Shown here in pieces: positions 58,518 through 64,000 of a DNA stretch of 64,000 bases. The stretch spans positions 381,838 to 445,837 of the forward strand of contig VSDK01010371.1 of NCBI GenBank assembly GCA_009767595.1. Reading direction: 5' to 3'. A program made the translations under genes and the position numbers. Numbering within the stretch: position 1 is the first letter of the stretch; the number at the start of each line of letters is the position of its first letter. A model generated the notes under the pieces. It was not told where the DNA came from. It searched no databases and worked only from the letters and a program-made list of their open reading frames with translations. The stretch is from Symbiodinium kawagutii (Eukaryota > Sar > Dinophyceae > Suessiales > Symbiodiniaceae).

Positions 58518-60395
58518 ATGTGGGCAGTGCTGGGCTACACCTGGTAGAGTACTTCGCAGGTAAGGCAAGAATTACCAAAATGGCTTTGCGTCGAGGCCTT
58601 TTTGCTAAGGCGGTAGACATATCGTATACGAAGCCTAAGCCTCCCAGAATCGATAGCTACGACAAGCCACGGGGTTCAATGGATTTCAATGGGTGTGCAG
58701 GATTTTTGTCCCTCGGTTGGAATTGGAATTGGTTTTTATGGGTATGATTGATTCGAATATTTCTTCGGAATCTATGTGGCTTATCCCATTGGGTAATAAG
58801 ATTGTTGGCTTTCTGAATCTTTAATTTCCCATTGAGACTGAAGCAGGCATTCTGGCATTCTATACGGCTCTCAAATGACATGTTTGTCATTAGTTTGGTT
58901 GCAATTCCTCGGTGATCATTAGTGACCATCAGTGAACAGAAGCTAGAATCCCACACTTGTCATCTAAGGGAACGATCAATTAATACAGTCACCATCAGAT
59001 CATCCATTATCACCATTGCTTGTGACAAATGCCCTTTCAAGTTGTGGAACCAACCGCTCACGCAACCCAAGCTCCCCAACATGTCTGATTCGGCCCAGGC
59101 TCTGTTTGATGCTCGCCCTCTGTGGGGTCCCTGGCATGTTGGTGTCGGTGCTCGCGGTTGTATGTTCGTCATGGACGACCATCAACAGAGCCACCAGTGG
59201 AAGGGATTACCTGCTACCTGGGGGGCTCACCTACTACAAGAGCGTCTGCAGTGCAAACAAGATGGTAGCCAGGACCGTTTCTTAATCATATGAATGGGTA
59301 ATGCAAAGTTATGGTTTACCCAGCATACCCAGGGTTTCTTTTCTTACCAACAGCAGCTCGCAGGGCCGGTCTACTAATTCTTCTTCTGGTGGCTTTGGGG
59401 TCGACTTGGATGCTGGAGAATCCAGCTGGCTCTTGTATCTTTGACTATTTCAGAATGGTTCAAGTCGTTCAACTGCTGAAACGGGCCAAGATCATGGTCG
59501 CTTGGTATCACTTTGGTTGGTTGGACCCAATACTTTAGCTCATTGGTTGATGTTTTTAAAGATTGTTTTTGAGGTTAGTTGTTTACACTGTTGGAACTAA
59601 GGTTTACAAGACAACATTCTGGATGCGACACCATGGCCATAAATCCCCAAAGCGGACAACCATCATTTCCAACAGCCGTCACATTGGCAAGTTGAATTTG
59701 GGTCGTCTTCGTATCAAGAAGGACGGGAAGAGCAAGGTACCAAAATCAACTACTACACGTCGATATGTAGACAAGGCTGGAAAGAAGAGGTATGTTGGCA
59801 CAGCTGATTTGAAACGATCGCAGACTCTTGTATTGAAAGCAAGGTTTTTTTTGTGGGGGTGTTTTGGGGCTGCACGAAAACCACAAATAAGAAAACCACA
59901 AAACCGGTCTTGGCTAAATTTCCTTCGGTTGTTAGTGTATTAGATTTGGTCCCCAAAAGGGTTGCATTGGTCTAAAGCTAAGCCGAGTTGAAACTGATCC
60001 CAAAAGAAAACTGAGGATCTACCCGGCTCCCTTCGCTCGAGCATTTCTTGAACTGGTTCCCTTGATGCAACGAGAAGAGAAAAGTTATCCTTTCTCATCA
60101 ACCGAGACTTTTCCGCACATGGTTGGTGTGTTTCAATTTTGGCAAGAGCCCAATTGAAATGCCCCTGCCAAGTCAAACATGTCTGTTTCACCACTCTAAT
60201 TCCACTTGGAACCACTGCGCTCAGCTCAACCGCCGCCAGGAAGTCGACCCTGACCAGGTTCGACGTGACTTTCTCAACGCTCCATGGACCGAGTGGGAGG
60301 ATGCATCCTTACGGGACACCATTCTTTATGCCTCTCGTTCAAAGTGGCTAAAAGTGCCCGATGAATGGAGACCATATTTGCCATCTCAAATCTAA
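58518..60395 (+). CDS. Methyltransferase-like gene, C-terminal catalytic-like exons
   Basis: Exon 58,518-58,707 reads GLHLVEYFAGKARITK and AKAVDISY. A GT-AG intron to 59,098 joins it exactly to exon 59,099-59,272 (LLCLMLALCGV, LAVVCSSWTTINRATSGRD). A GA-AG intron (59,273-59,363) leads to RAGLLILLLVALGS and WMLENPAGS. Exon 59,602-59,843 reads VYKTTFWMRHHGHKSPKR, TIISNS, then RRYVDKAGKKRYVG. A GT-AG intron to 60,015 leads to RIYPAPFARAFLEL. The last piece (about 60,219-60,395) ends PDEWRPYLPSQI-stop. FAG, D, VCSSW, ENP and PKRT..SN follow the order of cytosine-methyltransferase motifs I, II, IV, VI and the target region. The Pro of the PC loop is Val, so activity is doubtful. It resembles a large dinoflagellate family of unknown role. 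Confidence 0.6.
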
Positions 60396-60822
60396 GATTT
60401 GTAATTGGAAAGCATTGCAAAATTCCGATTGGCAGGGCCATGGATCTCAAATAGATGGTGTTGATCTTTGAAAAACCTCTGGGAACCCATTTGGCATGAA
60501 TGACAATGGATGTGATTTTTAGGAAATTTGAAACGGCGATTTTTGCCGTCGAAACGGCGATTTTTGGCGAACAGGTGTTTTAGCAGTTTTTCAACACCCC
60601 CTACTTGAGTCATGTGGCCCTGGACATTCTTGTGTGAATTTCCTGCACGCTTGACATGTCCAATAGTCCAACCGATTTGCTGAAGAACAAAAGAAAAGGG
60701 TTTTGATTGTTGCTGTCAACTTAGCCGACATGAATGTTGCACCTCCAAATGGATGCAAACGTTTGGTGTCACTTACCATCAATGCCGCAGCTTTTGATAA
60801 CACGGTTTCAGTCTAGAAGGCC
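60396..60822. other. Intergenic spacer
   Basis: It contains a short direct repeat (GAAACGGCGATTTTTG twice near 60,530-60,565). TTTCAG at 60,811 just before the next ATG may be a spliced-leader acceptor. Confidence 0.45.
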
Positions 60823-63800
60823 ATGGAGAACCTTTTTGACAAACAGGGTTCTAGTAGCACACTCATGAATGGGATTGCTGAAATCCATCGGCAATCGGCT
60901 GCCTTTCTAGCATCACGTTCTGATGCTGACTTGGAGAAAGAACTTGAAGCACTTGAGAAGGAGAATCACATTAGTTCAACAATGTTTGAGACAAAACCTC
61001 ATGTTGCATGTTTTCGAAAGTGTAGTACAGTATCAGTATCGCCTTGCGGTGGCCTTTTGTGTCTTAATGATGATTTCCGAAAACCGCTTACCACCCTTTC
61101 TTTGTTACACATCATTCAAGTGTTTCTTGTTTGTTGTACTAAACTATCTTGATGCACAATAGCCAAACTGCTCTTCCCTTCAGGAGCAGCAGACCTCTGG
61201 ACTCGGTGCCCCATCGTCCCCTCCTCCAGCCTCAGCATCTCCAAATGCGGATGCAGGGGAACCTCCGCGGCAGAAAAAGCTGAGATCTTTGGATAGTTTT
61301 GAAAAGGTTCAAGATCGGCAACCGGATCGGTGGGAGAGCTTGAGTTTAAGTTCTTTGTTCCAAGGTGGTGGCCATGCCCCTCGATCTCAAAGCAGTACTC
61401 CGCTCTTTTGTTACAGATTGGTTCAAACCTTTCCTTTCCAACACAAGCGGATGAAAGATTTCTGGGATGACATAAGAAAACCAAACATCGATTAGTGGTT
61501 CGTGTTTTGCATTTGTTTATCATTAGCTTGTGATTGTTGCCTATGTTTGGAAATAACCGTGATCATAGAAATAGTCAGGCAACCACAACCCATGACAAAA
61601 CATGACTGTGCAGAAATGTGATGCAAGTCAGATCAACACTAGCTGTTATTTGATGATAATCACTCTTGACACCTTTTGGATCCGTTGCTCAGGCTTCGAA
61701 AGATTCACCACATCTTGGCGACACTTTGAGAGATCCATCGCCACCCCCAGAGCCGACACCCACCGTGCCGACACCCTGCAGATCTTCCATGGGTTCAGAA
61801 AGGGAGGGCCCAGGCCCATCTGAAACCCCAACACCAACAGGTTTCCACGGTCTGAAGCGCGGTGGTGATGGAACCATCATAAGGTTGGAGATTGACCTCA
61901 CAGATGATCAAATCCAGGATGATTTGGGTGATGTCGATGATGATGACAATGATGTTCAGATGGACAGGGACTCTGACCATGGTGCTGATGAGGAAGACCC
62001 CCTCCCCGATCTCGATGAGGTACCGGACATCAGAGATCAGAGCGTTGCTCCCCCCAAACTTGGGGTGATCAGGCTGAGCAAATCAGCCATCAATGGAAGG
62101 CTGAGACGAATCATGACACCAACCGTGCGTGGAAACTTTAAAGTTTCTGAGGAGATTGTCAAGGATTTTAATTCTCCTCAGAAAAGAAAGACCATCGAGC
62201 AGATCTTTCAGATGTGTGGCTTCGACAGGGACCGGTTCTGTGATGTGTTGTGCTGCAAATCGGAAACCCATCTATCTAAGCACTGCTTTTTTTTGTGCTG
62301 GAGAATTGGTTGGGCCCAGCGTCCTAATCCACAAGTCAGCATCCGCTATCTCATTATGTAACCTTTGTTTTCTATGTAGTCAACTAAGGGTTCTGCCACG
62401 GCTGCCAATCAGTGCGCAATACTTCCTATGGCTATGGGTGCTGTCCTTTTACCCCAAGTGAACACCTTAAACATTAGCAGGATAAGAATGGTTTTTGCTG
62501 GGATGTTCACTCATCCTCTTTCTTTGAATGGCTGGTAGCAACACAGTGCTGTTAACCAGCTACTTAGCATGTATGGCTAATCAAACGATTGGTGTGATGC
62601 TAGTTTGGACGGAGGGATTTCCTTCCATGCATGGGACCATGTGGGCTTGCTTCTTTTTCACCATCAAATACCCAAACTATGAAATACCAAGCTGCGAACT
62701 GCAGGACACGTTTATCCAGGAGTGCGAGATTATCAGAAGCGAAATGCAGGAACAAGAGGTCAAGATCAGTGGCGAGTATGTGTCCAAGCAGACTATGCTT
62801 GAAGAATTGGGACTTAGTGAGACCCTTGTTCAAAGCATAATCAGGCTATACTTGCTGATAATCGTTGGTCGCCCATAAACCAATGATGATTCATAGGGCT
62901 TTGATCAACAAATAGTAATTCAACTGCAATGGAATCGATCTCTCTTGGCTATTGGTTGAGGAAGCGGGTCCAAGCCATCATCAAGCATTGCCGCACAGAC
63001 CCGAAAAAACTGATGCGGCCAGACCCTTAGTTATTTTGCATTCCAATTGCCAAAGTGGTTCCCAGTCATTGTTTGCTATGCGACCCTTTCAGGCGGGACA
63101 GATACGAAAATCTGACTCTCTATTGGTGCGAGAAAACCATATCGGGCACCATGACGCATCTCGGATCGCATCAAATTTGATAACTTCTGTTGAATGGGTA
63201 TGGGTCTAGAATGAACCACTGAACTATTTGGGAACTTGGGATGGTTTTATTCTTCTCACCTGTATGCATTTCTCACTTGACCTTTTGACCTTGCCGTCTG
63301 GCAATCCCAAGTCAGGCACACCAGCCGAGTGGCCATGAACCGCAGGATCCATTGGCAGGAGAAAGGTCCTGCCAAAGGAATGGGCGGTACAATGGCACCA
63401 GCTGTGGGGTGGCAATTGGGTAGTGTGCCGGGTGCAGATGAAGGTACGCTCACCATCAACTCTCTGTGTTTTGTTAGGGCGGCTATGTCTTGCTTACCTG
63501 AACTCCCATCCGCCAGACCACTTTCAACCCCTACGCAGGTGATGGTGAAGATGAAGATGATGACATCGATCCTGACAGTAGAACTGATAACTTGTCACAG
63601 CTTCGCCAAAAAGCAGGGTTACCTGAGATGGTTGAGGATGATCTCCCGTCATCCAATTGCTCCAAGATGATGAATCTCGTTCAAAAATTATCTTTCGGTT
63701 CTGTTGGGTTAGTGTGATGCATTGGCGAAACCTTTCAGCGATACACAAACATCATCAACAACACTTTTTGATTTTAGTGCATCCTGTGTGATGTACCTTA

Positions 63801-64000
63801 TGCCCAGGACGTGCTTGACCAAACGCATCAACAAGTTGAATGATGGCGTTGCCAAGTTCGATGCTGTGGATGAATCGGATCTCTCAATCATCCAAAAGAA
63901 GCCATTCCCTGAGTTTGTGTTTTATCAATTCTGGGTGTGCCTCCATGCCTCCAATAGGACCGATTGAGTTCATGACTTTAAGCAACACATTTAGCTATAA
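60823..64000 (+). CDS. Multi-exon gene of unknown function, incomplete at 3' end
   Basis: ATG at 60,823 opens MENLFDKQGSSSTLMNG, LEKELEALEK (exon to 60,960, GA donor). Further exons: 61,184-61,306 (EQQTSGLGAPSS..LDSFEK), 61,693-62,229 (Pro-rich, DLTDDQIQDDLGDVDDDD, then RLSKSAINGRLRRIMTP and EQIFQMCGFDR), 62,705-62,820 (DTFIQECEIIRSEMQEQ, ISGEYVSKQTMLEEL), 62,961-63,017 (KRVQAIIKHCRTDPKKLM), 63,093-63,131 (RDRYENLTLYWCE), 63,316-63,443 (HTSRVAMNRRIHWQEKG), 63,539 to about 63,680 (GDGEDEDDDIDPDSR) and 63,808 on (TCLTKRINKLNDG). Every join up to 63,539 is in phase. It looks like a dinoflagellate-expanded family with a long acidic linker followed by helical modules. No enzyme is recognisable in the part seen. 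Confidence 0.65.
62230..62704 (+). other. GA-AG intron, 475 bp
   Basis: The donor is GACCGG after ..GACAGG and the acceptor CTGCAG before GACACG. Removing it gives CGFDR joined to DTFIQEC in phase 0. Both junctions carry G|GAC, so the exact cut could slide by a base. Confidence 0.6.
62821..62960 (+). other. GA-AG intron, 140 bp
   Basis: The donor is GACCCT after AGTGA, the acceptor GGTTGAG before GAAGCG. The join restores SEKRVQ. Reading through instead breaks the helix text and reaches a stop at 62,876. Confidence 0.6.
63018..63092 (+). other. GC-AG intron, 75 bp
   Basis: The donor is GCCAGA after CTGATGCG, the acceptor TTTCAG before GCGGGAC. The join gives KKLMRRDRYENL. Without it a TAG stops the frame ten bases later. 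Confidence 0.6.

Overview
The window looks like nuclear DNA of a dinoflagellate, most likely of the Symbiodiniaceae/Suessiales type. This rests on four things seen here. First, exons at the right end join in frame only if introns start with GA or GC as well as GT and end in AG followed by G. Second, there is a near-exact copy of the 3' part of the dinoflagellate spliced leader. Third, a retroelement joins a methyltransferase-like domain to reverse transcriptase and sits beside a decayed tyrosine recombinase. Fourth, every recognisable gene lies on the + strand, as in the unidirectional gene arrays of this group. No tool was run. Exon joins come from reading frames and domain logic and have no transcript support.

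Region 1 (1-9,040) is retroelement DNA. A broken ORF cluster and a frameshifted tyrosine recombinase (1-3,394) are followed by an element bounded by 229-bp direct repeats (3,532-3,760 and 8,585-8,813, three differences). Inside are a gag with a Cys/His knuckle, a cytosine-methyltransferase-like module, reverse transcriptase and RNase H, all broken by frameshifts. Five copies of a 15-bp core, two of them in the loops of clear hairpins, are scattered through this region.

Region 2 (9,040-54,300) is mostly non-coding. It holds short exon candidates with AG acceptors, microsatellites, degenerate ACCAT/TGGTT arrays, and a roughly 80-145 bp element family with inverted ends (GCTGGTGGTT..AAC to GGTT.AACCACCA), copies of which lie shortly upstream of exon candidates. 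The best gene here is an RBR-type E3 ubiquitin ligase with RING1, IBR and RING2 pieces spread over 44,420-50,930. A fossil of the same retroelement family lies at 42,690-42,958, and an assembly gap at 16,617-16,641.

Region 3 (54,300-64,000) holds two neighbouring multi-exon genes. The first (54,315-60,395) has a Lys/Ala/Pro-rich middle and a C-terminal half with the motif order FAG, D, VCSSW, ENP, PKRT..SN. This mirrors the order in the retroelement's methyltransferase-like module. The second (from 60,823 past the window end) has an acidic N-terminus followed by modules whose small exons give the clearest GA-AG and GC-AG introns.
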